64,000 nt of DNA, from assembly GCF_051020955.1 (NCBI RefSeq), contig NC_135020.1, forward strand, positions 292,501-356,500, in the 5' to 3' direction. This document shows, piece after piece, positions 48,063-59,989 of the stretch (position 1 is the first letter of the stretch; every line of letters starts with the position of its first letter). Source of the DNA: Megalopta genalis (lineage: Eukaryota; Arthropoda; Insecta; Hymenoptera; Halictidae). Below the pieces are notes generated by a model. It was given only the letters and a program-made list of their open reading frames with translations, ran no database searches and was not told the origin of the DNA. The position numbers were made by a program, and so were the translations under genes.

Positions 48063-48777
48063 CTCTTGTTGTTGTTCTTGTTGTTCTTGTTGTTGTTGTT
48101 CATGCGGTTCTTGTTGTTGTTGCTCTTGCTGTTCTTGTTCTTGTTGTCCTTGTTGTTCTTTCTGTTCTTGTTGTTCTTGTTGTTGTTGTTGTTCTTGCTG
48201 TTCTTGTTGTAGATGTTGTTTTTGTTGATCTTGTTGTTCTTGTTGTTGTTCTTGTTGTTGTTCTTGTTGTTGTTGTTGTTGTTCTTGCTGTTCTTGTTGT
48301 AGTTGTTGTTGCTGTCCTTGTTATTGTTGTAGTTCTTGTTGTTCTTGTTGTTCTTGTTGTTCTTGTTGCACTTGTTGTTCTTGCTGTTCTGGTTGTTCTT
48401 GCTGTTCTGGTGGTTCATGCTGTTCTGGTTGTTCTTGTTGTTCTCGTTGTTCTCGTTGTTCTCGTTGTACTCGTTGTTCTCGTTGTTCTTGTTGTTCTTG
48501 TTGTTCTTGTTGTTCTTGTTGTTGTTGTTGTTGTTGTTGTTCTTGTTGTTCTTGTTGTTCTTGTTGTTCTTATTGTTCTTGTTGTTCTTGTTGTTCTTGT
48601 TGCTCTCGTCGTTGTTGCTCCCGTTGTTCTGGTTCTTGTTGTTCTTGTTGTTGTGTTCCCGTTGTTCTTGTTCTTGTTGTTGTTGTTCTTGTTGTCGTTG
48701 TTGTTGTTGTTGTTGTTGTTCTTGTTGTTCTTGTTGTTCTTGTTGTTCTTGTTGTTCTTGTTGTTCTTGTTGTTCTT

Positions 48778-48808
<31 letters not shown>

Positions 48809-49302
48809 TTCTTGTTGTTCTTGTTGTTCTTGTTGTTCTTGTTGTTCTTGTTGTTCTTGTTGTTCTTGTTTTTCTTGTTGTTCATGTTGCTGTTGTTCTT
48901 GTTGATCTTGTTGTAGTTGTTCTTGTTGTTCTTGTTGATCTTGTTGTTGTTCTTGTTGTTCTTGTTGTTCTTGTTGTTCTTGTTGTTCTTATTGTTCTTG
49001 TTGTTCTTGTTGTTCTTGTTGCTCTCGTCGTTGTTGCTCCCGTTGTTCTGGTTCTTGTTGTTCTTGTTGTTGTGTTCCCGTTGTTCTTGTTCTTGTTGTT
49101 GTTGTTCTTGTTGTCGTTGTTGTTGTTGTTGTTGTTGTTCTTGTTGTTCTTGTTGTTCTTGTTGTTCTTGTTGTTCTTGTTGTTCTTGTTGTTCTGGTTG
49201 TTCTGGTTGTTCTTGTTGTTCTTGTTGTTCTTGTTGTTCTTGTCGTTCTTGTTGTTTTTGCTGTTCATGTTGTTCTTGTTGTTCTTCTTGTTGATGTTCT
49301 AG
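47148..49302. repeat. B-unit 19 with two block A copies
   Basis: Same lineage as B-units 16-18 (ttcaggtggttc, ttgtcgatgctc). Block A occurs twice, near 48601 and 49021, about 420 bases apart, each with its own one-base loss (48655 and 49072). It ends with two ttctggttg motifs. Confidence 0.8.
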
Positions 49303-49421
49303 TTGTCCTTGTTGTTGTTGTCCTTGTTGTTCTTGTTGTTGTTGTCCTTGTTGTTCTTGTTGTGCTTGTTGTTCTTGTTGATCTTGTTGTTCTTGTTGCT
49401 CTTGTTGCTCTTGTTGCTCTT

Positions 49422-49470
<49 letters not shown>

Positions 49471-49833
49471 TTGTTCTCGTTGTTCTTGTTTTTGTTGTTC
49501 TTGTTGTTGTTGTTCTTGGCGTTGTGGTTCTTGTTGTTCCTGTTGTTGTTGTTGTTCTTGTTGTTCTTGTTGTTGTTGTTCAGGTGGTTCTTGTTGTTGT
49601 TGCTCTTGCTGTTCTTGTTCTTGTTGTCCTTGTTGTTCTTTCTGTTCTTGTTGTTCTTGTTGATGTTGTTGTTCTTGCTGTTCTTGTTGTTATTGTTGTT
49701 CTTGTTGTTCTTGTTGTTCTTGTTGTTCGTGTTGTTCTTGTTGTTATTGTTGCTCTTGTTGCTCTTGTTGCTGTTGTTGTTCTTGTTGTTCTGGTTGTTG
49801 ATGTTCATGTTGTTCATGTTGTTGTTGTTCTTT

Positions 49834-49868
<35 letters not shown>

Positions 49869-50192
49869 CTGGTTGTCGATGCTCTTGTTGTTCATGTTGT
49901 TGTTGTTCTTGATGTTCTTGTTGTTCTTGTTGTTCTTTTTGTTCTTGGTGTTCTTGGTGTTCTTGTTGTTCTTGTTGTTCTAGTTGTTGTTGTTGTTGTT
50001 GTTGTTGTTGTTCTTGTTGTTGTTCTCGTTGTTCCCGTTGTTCTCGCTGTTCTCGTTGTTCTTGTTGTTCTTTTTGCTCTTGTTGTTCTTGTTGTCCTTG
50101 TTGTTGTTGTTGCTGTTGTTGTTCTTGTTGTTCATGTTGTTGTTGTTCTGGTTGATGTTGTTGTTCTTGTTCTTGTTTTTCTTGTTGTTCTT

Positions 50193-50223
<31 letters not shown>

Positions 50224-50708
50224 CTCTTGTTGTTGTTCTTGTTGTTCTTGTTGTTGTTGTTCATGCGGTTCTTGTTGTTGTTGCTCTTGCTGTTCTTGTT
50301 CTTGTTGTCCTTGTTGTTCTTTCTGTTCTTGTTGTTCTTGTTGTTGTTGTTGTTCTTGCTGTTCTTGTTGTAGATGTTGTTTTTGTTGATCTTGTTGTTC
50401 TTGTTGTTGTTCTTGTTGTTGTTCTTGTTGTTGTTGTTGTTGTTCTTGCTGTTCTTGTTGTAGTTGTTGTTGCTGTCCTTGTTATTGTTGTAGTTCTTGT
50501 TGTTCTTGTTGTTCTTGTTGTTCTTGTTGCTCTTGTTGCTCTTGTTGCTCTTGTTGCTGTTGTTGCTGCTGTTGTTCTGGTTGTTGATGTTCTTGTTGTT
50601 CATGTTGTTGTTGTTCTTGTTGTTCTTGTTGTTCTTGTTGTTCTTGTTGTTCTTGTTGTTCTTGTTGTTCTTGTTGTTCTTGTTGTTCTTGTTGTTCTTG
50701 TTGTTCTT

Positions 50709-50757
<49 letters not shown>

Positions 50758-51164
50758 TTCTTGTTGTTCTTGTTGTTCTTGTTGTTCTTGTTGTTCTTGT
50801 TGTTCTTGTTGTTCTTGTTGTTCTTGTTGTTCTTGTTGTTCTTGTTGTTCTTGTTGTTCTTGTTGTTCTTGTTGTTCTTGTTGTTCTTGTTGTTCTTGTT
50901 GTACTTGTTGTTCTTGTTGTTCTTGTTGTTCTTGTTGTTCTTGTTGTTCTTGTTGTTCTTGTTGTTCTTGTTGTTCTTGTTGTTCTTGTTGTTCTTGTTG
51001 TTGTTCTTGTTGTTCTTGTTGTTCCGGTTGTTGTTGTTGTTGTTGTTCTTGTTTTTGTTGTTCTTGTTGTTGTTGTTGTTGTTGTTCTTGCTGTTCTTGT
51101 TCTTGTTGCTCTTGTTGTTCTTGATGTTCTTGTTGTTGTTGTTGTTGTTGTCCTTGTTGTTCTT

Positions 51165-51195
<31 letters not shown>

Positions 51196-51880
51196 TTCTT
51201 GTTGTTCTTGTTGTTCTTGTTGTTCTTGTTGTTCTTGTTGTTCTTGTTGTTCTTGTTGTTCTTGTTGTTCTTGTTGTTCTTGTTGATCTTGTTGTTCTTG
51301 TTGTTATTGTTGTTCTTGCTGTTCTTGTTCTTGTTGTTCTTGTTGTTCTTGTAGTTCTTGTTGATCTTGTTGTTCTTGTTGTTCTTGTTGCTCTTGTTGC
51401 TCTTGCTGCTCTTGTTGCTCTTGTTGCTGTTGTTGTTCTGATTGTTGATGTTCTTGTTGTTCATGTTGTTGTTGTTCTTGTTGTTCTTGTTGTTGTTGTT
51501 GTTGTTCTGGTTGTTGTTCTTGTTGTTCTTGTTGTTCTTTTGTTCTTGTTGTTCTTGTTGTTCTTGTTGTTATTGTTGCTCTTGTTGCTCTTGTTGTTCT
51601 TGTTGTTCTTCATGTTCTTGTTATTCTTTTTGTCCTTGTTGTTCTTGCTGTTGTTGTTCCCGTTGTTCTTGTTGTTGTTGTTCTTGTTGTTGTTGTTGTT
51701 GTTCTTGTTCTTGTTGTTCATGTTGTTGTGGTTCTGCTAGATGTTGTTGTTCTTGTTCTTGTTGTTCTTGTTGCTCATGTTGTTCTTGTTGTTCTTGATG
51801 TTCTTGCTGTTGTTGTTCCTGTTGTTGTTGTTGTTGTTGTTGTTGTTCTTGCTGTTCTTGTTGTTGTTGTTCTTGCTGTT

Positions 51881-51911
<31 letters not shown>

Positions 51912-51912
51912 T
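48860..51912. repeat. 3.05 kb duplicated segment, copy 2
   Basis: Counterpart of 41670-44720. It has ttgttgttcttgttc where copy 1 has ttgttaatgttc near 44552, plus scattered substitutions such as ttcttgatgttc near 51797. Confidence 0.75.
49303..51740. repeat. B-unit 20, copy of 42112-44546
   Basis: Matches B-unit 18 at an offset of about 7191-7194 bases. Visible differences are ttgatcttgttgctc near 42206 versus ttgctcttgttgctc here, and ttgctgctgttg near 50568 versus ttgctgttgttg. The loss in ttcttttgttc near 51541 is shared. Confidence 0.8.
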
Positions 51913-52855
51913 TCATGTTGTTGTTGTTCTGGTTGATGTTGTTATTCTTGTTCTTGTTTTTCTTGTTGTTCTCGTTGTTCTCGTTGTTCTTGTTGTTCTT
52001 TTTGCTCTTGTTGATCTTGTTGTCCTTGTTGTTGTTGTTGCTGTTGTTGTTCTTGTTGTTCATGTTGTTGTTGTTCTGGTTGATGTTGTTGTTCTTGTTC
52101 TTGTTTTTCTTGTTGTTCTTGTTGTTCTTGTTGTTCTTGTTGTTCTTGTTGTTGTTGTTGTTGTTGTTGTTCTAGTTGTTCTTGTTGTAGTTGTTCTGGT
52201 TGTTCTTGTTGTTCTTGTTGTTCCGGTTGTTCTTGTTGTTCTTGTTGTTCCGGTTGTTCTTGTTGTTCTTGTTCTTGTTGTTCTTGTTGTTCTTGCTGTT
52301 CATGTTGTCTTGTTGTCCTTGTTGTTGTAGTTGTTCTTGTTGCTCTTGTTGTTCTTGCTGTTCTGGTTGTTCTTGCTGTTCTGGTGGTTCATGCTGTTCT
52401 GGTTGTTCTTGTTGTTCTCGTTGTTCTCGTTGTTCTCGTTGTACTCGTTGTTCTCGTTGTTCTTGTTGTTCTTGTTGTTCTTGTTGTTCTTGTTGTTGTT
52501 GTTGTTGTTGTTCTTGTTGTTCTTGTTGTTCTTCTTGTTGTTCTTGTTGTTCTTGTTGTTCCGGTTGTTCTTGTTGTTCTTTTTGTTCCGGTTGTTCTTG
52601 TTGTTCTTGTTGTTCTTGTTGTTATTGTTGCTCTTGTTGCTCTTGTTGCTGTTGTTGTTCTTGTTGTTCTGGTTGTTGATGTTCTTGTTGTTCATGTTGT
52701 TGTTGTTCTTTTTGTTCTTGTTGTTGTTGTTGTTGTTGTTCTGGTTGTTGATGTTCTTGTTGTTCATGTTGTTGTTGTTCTTGATGTTCTTGTTGTTCTT
52801 GTTGTTCTTTTTGTTCTTGGTGTTCTTGGTGTTCTTGTTGTTCTTGTTGTTCTAG

Positions 52856-52893
<38 letters not shown>

Positions 52894-52941
52894 CTTGTTG
52901 TTCTTGTTGTTCTTGTTGTTCTTGTTGTTCTTGTTGTTCTT

Positions 52942-52972
<31 letters not shown>

Positions 52973-53484
52973 TTCTTGTTGTTCTTGTTGTTCTTGTTGT
53001 TCTTGTTGTTCTTGTTGTTCTTGTTGTTCTTGTTGTTCTTGTTTTTCTTGTTGTTCATGTTGCTGTTGTTCTTGTTGATCTTGTTGTAGTTGTTCTTGTT
53101 GTTCTTGTTGATCTTGTTGTTGTTCTTGTTGTTCTTGTTGTTCTTGTTGTTCTTGTTGTTCTTGTTGTTCTTATTGTTCTTGTTGTTCTTGTTGTTCTTG
53201 TTGCTCTCGTCGTTGTTGCTCCCGTTGTTCTGGTTCTTGTTGTTCTTGTTGTTGTGTTCCCGTTGTTCTTGTTCTTGTTGTTGTTGTTCTTGTTGTCGTT
53301 GTTGTTGTTGTTGTTGTTGTTCTTGTTGTTCTTGTTGTTCTTGTTGTTCTTGTTGTTCTTGTTGTTCTTGTTGTTCTGGTTGTTCTGGTTGTTCTTGTTG
53401 TTCTTGTTGTTCTTGTTGTTCTTGTCGTTCTTGTTGTTTTTGCTGTTCATGTTGTTCTTGTTGTTCTTCTTGTTGATGTTCTAG
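51741..53484. repeat. K-start fused to a Q-module
   Basis: The first 170 bases follow 44547-44720. Near 51912 the sequence switches to the Q-module type (ttcatgttgttgttctgg, then ttgttattcttg), matching 19399 and 60250. The remainder has two ttccggttg, a P-module near 52381, (ttg)12 at 52856 and block A near 53205. Confidence 0.75.
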
Positions 53485-53603
53485 TTGTCCTTGTTGTTGT
53501 TGTCCTTGTTGTTCTTGTTGTTGTTGTCCTTGTTGTTCTTGTTGTGCTTGTTGTTCTTGTTGATCTTGTTGTTCTTGTTGCTCTTGTTGCTCTTGTTGCT
53601 CTT

Positions 53604-53652
<49 letters not shown>

Positions 53653-54368
53653 TTGTTCTCGTTGTTCTTGTTTTTGTTGTTCTTGTTGTTGTTGTTCTTG
53701 GCGTTGTGGTTCTTGTTGTTCCTGTTGTTGTTGTTGTTCTTGTTGTTCTTGTTGTTGTTGTTCATGTGGTTCTTGTTGTTGTTGCTCTTGCTGTTCTTGT
53801 TCTTGTTGTCCTTGTTGTTCTTTCTGTTCTTGCTGTTCTTGTTGATGTTGTTGTTCTTGCTGTTCTTGTTGTTATTGTTGTTCTTGTTGTTCTTGTTGTT
53901 CTTGTTGTTCGTGTTGTTCTTGTTGTTATTGTTGCTCTTGTTGCTCTTGTTGCTGTTGTTGTTCTTGTTGTTCTGGTTGTTGATGTTCATGTTGTTCATG
54001 TTGTTGTTGTTCTTTTTGTTGTTGTTGTTGTTGTTGTTGTTGTTCTGGTTGTCGATGCTCTTGTTGTTCATGTTGTTGTTGTTCTTGATGTTCTTGTTGT
54101 TCTTGTTGTTCTTTTTGTTCTTGGTGTTCTTGGTGTTCTTGTTGTTCTTGTTGTTCTAGTTGTTGTTGTTGTTGTTGTTGTTGTTGTTCTTGTTGTTGTT
54201 CTCGTTGTTCCCGTTGTTCTCGCTGTTCTCGTTGTTCTTGTTGTTCTTTTTGCTCTTGTTGTTCTTGTTGTCCTTGTTGTTGTTGTTGCTGTTGTTGTTC
54301 TTGTTGTTCATGTTGTTGTTGTTCTGGTTGATGTTGTTGTTCTTGTTCTTGTTTTTCTTGTTGTTCTT

Positions 54369-54399
<31 letters not shown>

Positions 54400-55080
54400 C
54401 TCTTGTTGTTGTCCTTGTTGTTCTTGTTGTTGTTGTTCATGCGGTTCTTGTTGTTGTTGCTCTTGCTGTTCTTGTTCTTGTTGTCCTTGTTGTTCTTTCT
54501 GTTCTTGTTGTTCTTGTTGTTGTTGTTGTTCTTGCTGTTCTTGTTGTAGATGTTGTTTTTGTTGATCTTGTTGTTCTTGTTGTTGTTCTTGTTGTTGTTC
54601 TTGTTGTTGTTGTTGTTGTTCTTGCTGTTCTTGTTGTAGTTGTTGTTGCTGTCCTTGTTATTGTTGTAGTTCTTGTTGTTCTTGTTGTTCTTGTTGTTCT
54701 TGTTGTTCTTGTTGTTCTTGTTGTTCTTGTTGTTCTTGTTGTTCTTGTTGTTCTTGTTGTTCTTGTTATTCTTGTTGTTGTTGTTGTTGTTGTTGTTCTT
54801 GTTGTTCTTGTTGTTCTTGTTGTTCTTGTTGTTCTTGTTGTTCTTCTTGCTGTTCTGGTTGTTCTTGTTGTTCTCGTTGTTCTCGTTGTTCTCGTTGTTC
54901 TCGTTGTTCTCGTTGTTCTCGTTGTTCTTGTTGTTCTTGTTGTTCTTGTTGTTCTTGTTGTTCTTGTTGTTCTTGATGTTCTTGTTGTTCTTGTTGTTCT
55001 TGTTGTTATTGTTGCTCTTGTTGCTCTTGTTGCTGTTGTTGTTCTTGTTGTTCTGGTTGTTGATGTTCTTGTTGTTCATG
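51949..55080. repeat. 3.1 kb duplicated segment, copy 1
   Basis: Q-module plus the start of B-unit 21. It repeats at 60250-63391 with offset 8309-8315 bases, including the P-module, block A, ttgtcgatgctc, ttctcgctg and the six-copy ttctcgttg cluster. Confidence 0.8.
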
Positions 55081-55215
55081 TTGTTGTTGTTCTTTTTGTT
55101 CTTGTTGTTGTTGTTGTTGTTGTTCAGGTTGTTGATGTTCTTGTTGTTCTTGTTGTTCTTGTTGTTCTTTTTGTTCTTGGTGTTCTTGGTGTTCTTGTTG
55201 TTCTTGTTGTTCTAG

Positions 55216-55253
<38 letters not shown>

Positions 55254-55551
55254 CTCGTTGTTCCCGTTGTTCTCGTTGTTCTCGTTGTTCTTGTTGTTCT
55301 TTTGGCTCTTGTTGTTCTTGTTGTCCTTCTTGTTGTTGTTGCTGTTGTTGTTCTTGTTGTTCATGTTGTTGTTGTTCTGGTTGATGTTGTTGTTCTTGTT
55401 CTTGTTTTTCTTGTTGTTCTTGTTGTTCTTGTTGTTCTTGTTGTTCTTGTTGTTATTGTTGCTCTTGTTGCTCTTGTTGTTCTTGTTGTTCTTCTTGTTC
55501 TTGTTATTCTTTTTGTCCTCGTTGTTCTTGCTGTTGTTGTTCCCGTTGTTC

Positions 55552-55592
<41 letters not shown>

Positions 55593-56273
55593 CTTGTTGT
55601 TCTTGTAGTTCTTGTTGTTGTTGTTGTTGTTGTTATTGTTGTTGTTGTTGTTGTTGTTCTAGTTGTTCTTGTTGTAGTTGTTCTGGTTGTTCTTGTTGTT
55701 CTTGTTTTTTCCGGTTGTGCTTGTTGTTCTTGTTGTTCCGGTTGTTCTTGTTGTTCTTGTTCTTGTTGTTCTTGTTGTTCTTGCTGTTCATGTTGTCTTG
55801 TTGTCCTTGTTGTTGTAGTTGTTCTTGTTGCTCTTGTTGTTCTTGCTGTTCTGGTTGTTCTTGCTGTTCTGGTGGTTCATGCTGTTCTGGTTGTTCTTGT
55901 TGTTCTCGTTGTTCTCGTTGTTCTCGTTGTACTCGTTGTTCTCGTTGTTCTTGTTGTTCTTGTTGTTCTTGTTGTTCTTGTTGTTGTTGTTGTTGTTGTT
56001 CTTGTTGTTCTTGTTGTTCTTGTTGTTCTTCTTGTTGTTGTTGTCGTTCTTGTTGTTGTTGTTGTTGTTCTTGTTGTTGTTCTAGTTGTTCTTGTTGTTG
56101 TTGTTCCGGTTGTTCTTGTTGTTCTTTTTGTTCCGGTTGTTCTTGTTGTTCTTGTTGTTCTTGTTGTTCTTGTTGTTCTTGTTGTTCTTGTTGTTCTTGT
56201 TGTTCTTGTTGTTCTTGTTGTTCTTGTTGTTTTTGCTGTTCATGTTGTTCTTGTTGTTCTTCTTGTTGTTGTT
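53485..56273. repeat. B-unit 21 (long)
   Basis: Begins like B-unit 16 (ttgtcgatgctc, ttctcgctg) but keeps ttcatgtggttc. It contains the six-copy ttctcgttg cluster at 54873, ttttggctcttg and ttgtccttcttg variants near 55300, a one-base gain near 55706 and a P-module near 55868. The first 1.6 kb recur at 61794-63391. Confidence 0.8.
54873..54925. repeat. ttctcgttg minisatellite, 6 copies
   Basis: ctcg at 54873, 54882, 54891, 54900, 54909 and 54918. It matches the cluster at 63185 within the 3.1 kb duplication. Confidence 0.8.
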
Positions 56274-56556
56274 CTAGTTGTCCTTGTTGTTGTTGTCCTT
56301 GTTGTTCTTGTTGTTGTTGTCCTTGTTGTTCTTGTTGTGCTTGTTGTTCTTGTTGTTCTTGTAGTTCTTGTTGATCTTGTTGTTCTTGTTGTTCTTGTTG
56401 CTCTTGTTGCTCTTGCTGCTCTTGTTGCTCTTGTTGCTGTTGTTGTTCTGATTGTTGATGTTCTTGTTGTTCATGTTGTTGTTGTTCTTGTTGTTCTTGT
56501 TGTTGTTGTTGTTGTTCTGGTTGTTGTTGTTGTTGTTCTTGCTGATCTTGTTGTTC

Positions 56557-56589
<33 letters not shown>

Positions 56590-57382
56590 CTCTTGCTGTT
56601 CTTGTTGTTCTTGTTGTTCTTCTTGTTGTTCTTCTTCTTGTTGTTGTTGTTCTTGTTTATGTTATTCTTGTTGTTGTTGTTGTTCTTGTTGTTCCTGTTG
56701 TTGTTGTTGTTCTTGTTGTTCTTGTTGTTGTTGTTCATGTAGTTCTTCTTGTTGTTGTTCTCGCTGTTCTTGTTCTTGTTGTTCTTGTTGTCCTTGCTGT
56801 TCTTGGTGTTATTGTTGTTGTTGTCCTTGTTGTTCTTGTTGTTTTTGTTGTTCTTGTTAATCTTGTTGTTCTTGTTGTTCTTGTTGTTCTTGTTGCTCTT
56901 GTTGCTCTTGTTGCTCTTGTTGCTGTTGTTGTTCTTGTTGTTCTGGTTGTTGATGTTCTTGTTGTTCATGTTGTTGTTGTTCTTGTTGTTCTTGTTGTTG
57001 TTGTTGTTGTTCTGGTTGTTGTTCTTGTTGTTCTTTTGTTCTTGTTGTTCTTGTTGTTCTTGTTGTTCTTGTTGTTATTGTTGCTCTTGTTGCTCTTGTT
57101 GTTCTTGTTGTTCTTCATGTTCTTGTTATTCTTTTTGTCCTTGTTGTTCTTGCTGTTGTTGTTCCCGTTGTTCTTGTTGTTGTTGTTCTTGTTGTTGTTG
57201 TTGTTGTTCTTGTTCTTGTTGTTCATGTTGTTGTGGTTCTGGTAGATGTTGTTGTTCTTGTTCTTGTTGTTCTTGTTGCTCATGTTGTTCTTGTTGTTCT
57301 TGTTGTTCTTGCTGTTGTTGTTCCTGTTGTTGTTGTTGTTGTTGTTGTTCTTGCTGTTCTTGTTGTTGTTGTTCTTGCTGTT

Positions 57383-57413
<31 letters not shown>

Positions 57414-57604
57414 TTCTTGTTGTTCTTGTTGTTCTTGTTGTTGTTGTTGTTGTTCTTGTTGTTCCGGTTGTTGTTGTTGTTGTTGTTCTTGTTTTTGTTG
57501 TTCTTGTTGTTGTTGTTGTTGTTGTTCTTGCTGTTCTTGTTCTTGTTGCTCTTGTTGTTCTTGATGTTCTTGTTGTTGTTGTTGTTGTTGTCCTTGTTGT
57601 TCTT

Positions 57605-57635
<31 letters not shown>

Positions 57636-58302
57636 TTCTTGTTGTTCTTGTTGTTCTTGTTGTTCTTGTTGTTCTTGTTGTTCTTGTTGTTCTTGTTGAT
57701 CTTGTTGTTCTTGTTGTTATTGTTGTTCTTGCTGTTCTTGTTCTTGTTGTTCTTGTTGTTCTTGTAGTTCTTGTTGATCTTGTTGTTCTTGTTGTTCTTG
57801 TTGCTCTTGTTGCTCTTGCTGCTCTTGTTGCTCTTGTTGCTGTTGTTGTTCTGATTGTTGATGTTCTTGTTGTTCATGTTGTTGTTGTTCTTGTTGTTCT
57901 TGTTGTTGTTGTTGTTGTTCTGGTTGTTGTTCTTGTTGTTCTTGTTGTTCTTTTGTTCTTGTTGTTCTTGTTGTTATTGTTGCTCTTGTTGCTCTTGTTG
58001 TTCTTGTTGTTCTTCATGTTCTTGTTATTCTTTTTGTCCTTGTTGTTCTTGCTGTTGTTGTTCCCGTTGTTCTTGTTGTTGTTGTTGTTGTTCTTGCTGT
58101 TCTTGTTGTAGTTGTTGTTGCTGTCCTTGTTATTGTAGTAGTTCTTGATGTTCTTGTTGTTCTTGTTGTTCTTGTTGTTCTTGTTGTTCTGGTTGTTCTG
58201 GTTGTTCTGGTTGTTCTTGTTGTTCTTGTTGTTCTTGTTGTTCTTGTCGTTCTTGTTGTTTTTGCTGTTCATGTTGTTCTTGTTGTTCTTCTTGTTGATG
58301 TT
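56274..58302. repeat. K-region, second copy
   Basis: After about 60 bases of B-type start it joins the K-block near 56361 and then follows 44850-46730. It keeps ttcttcttcttg near 56630, as at 3020, where the first K-region has ttgttg. It ends with a block A that has lost its centre: near 58190 the sequence passes straight from 9-mers to three ttctggttg motifs. Confidence 0.75.
56330..58150. repeat. K-segment, copy 2
   Basis: Counterpart of 44850-46730. It includes an extra ttcttcttcttg near 56630 and has fewer 9-mers in several tracts. Confidence 0.75.
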
Positions 58303-58443
58303 CTAGTTGTCCTTGTTGTTGTTGTCCTTGTTGTTCTTGTTGTTGTAGTCCTTGTTGTTCTTGTTGTGCTTGTTGTTCTTGTTGATCTTGTTGTTCTTGT
58401 TGCTCTTGTTGCTCTTGTTGCTCTTGTTGTTCTTGTTGTTCTT

Positions 58444-58474
<31 letters not shown>

Positions 58475-59114
58475 TTGTTCTCGTTGTTCTTGTTTTTGTT
58501 GTTCTTGTTGTTGTTGTTCTTGGCGTTGTGGTTCTTGTTGTTCCTGTTGTTGTTGTTGTTCTTGTTGTTCTTGTTGTTGTTGTTCATGTGGTTCTTGTTG
58601 TTGTTGTTCTTGTTGTTCTTGTTGTTGTTGTTGTTGTTCTGGTTGTTGTTCTTGTTGTTCTTGTTGTTCTTTTGTTCTTGTTGTTCTTGTTGTTCTTGTT
58701 GTTATTGTTGCTCTTGTTGCTCTTGTTGTTCTTGTTGTTCTTCATGTTCTTGTTATTCTTTTTGTCCTTGTTGTTCTTGCTGTTGTTGTTCCCGTTGTTC
58801 TTGTTGTTGTTGTTCTTGTTGTTGTTGTTGTTGTTCTTGCTGTTCTTGTTGTAGTTGTTGTTGCTGTCCTTGTTATTGTAGTAGTTCTTGATGTTCTTGT
58901 TGTTCTTGTTGTTCTTGTTGTTCTTGTTGTTATTGTTGATCTTGTTGTTCTTGTTGTTCTTGTTGTTCTTGTTGTTCTTGTTGTTCTTGTTGTTCTTATT
59001 GTTCTTGTTGTTCTTGTTGTTCTTGTTGCTCTCGTCGTTGTTGCTCCCGTTGTTCTGGTTCTTGTTGTTCTTGTTGTTGTGTTCCCGTTGTTCTTGTTCT
59101 TGTTGTTGTTGTTC

Positions 59115-59147
<33 letters not shown>

Positions 59148-59297
59148 TTGTTCTTGTTGTTCTTGTTGTTCTTGTTGTTCTGGTTGTTCTGGTTGTTCTG
59201 GTTGTTCTTGTTGTTCTTGTTGTTCTTGTTGTTCTTGTCGTTCTTGTTGTTTTTGCTGTTCATGTTGTTCTTGTTGTTCTTCTTGTTGATGTTCTAG
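58303..59297. repeat. B-unit 23 fused to a K-end
   Basis: B-type start with a private ttgttgtagtcc. After ttcatgtggttc near 58590 it joins K-region sequence equivalent to about 57890, so 57.9-58.15 kb is repeated about 720-745 bases downstream. It finishes with a complete block A near 59028 and three ttctggttg motifs. Confidence 0.75.
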
Positions 59298-59416
59298 TTG
59301 TCCTTGTTGTTGTTGTCCTTGTTGTTCTTGTTGTTGTTGTCCTTGTTGTTCTTGTTGATCTTGTTGTTCTTGTTGCTCTTGTTGCTCTTGTTGCTCTTGT
59401 TGTTCTTGTTGTTCTT

Positions 59417-59447
<31 letters not shown>

Positions 59448-59954
59448 TTGTTCTCGTTGTTCTTGTTTTTGTTGTTCTTGTTGTTGTTGTTCTTGGCGTT
59501 GTGGTTCTTGTTGTTCCTGTTGTTGTTGTTGTTCTTGTTGTTCTTGTTGTTGTTGTTCATGTGGTCCTTGTTGTTGTTGCTCTTGCTGTTCTTGTTCTTG
59601 TGGTCCTTGTTGTTCTTTCTGTTCTTGTTGTTCTTGTTGATGTTGTTGTTCTTGCTGTTCTTGTTGTTCTTGTTGTTCTTGTTGTTCTTGTTGTTCTTGT
59701 TGTTCGTGTTGTTCTTGTTGTTATTGTTGCTCTTGTTGCTCTTGTTGCTGTTGTTGTTCTTGTTGTTCTGGTTGTTGATGTTCATGTTGTTCATGTTGTT
59801 GTTGTTCTTTTTGTTGTTGTTGTTGTTGTTGTTGTTGTTCTGGTTGTCGATGTTCTTGTTGTTCATGTTGTTGTTGTTCTTGATGTTCTTATTGTTCTTG
59901 TTGTTCTTTTTGTTCTTGGTGTTCTTGGTGTTCTTGTTGTTCTTGTTGTTCTAG

Positions 59955-59989
<35 letters not shown>

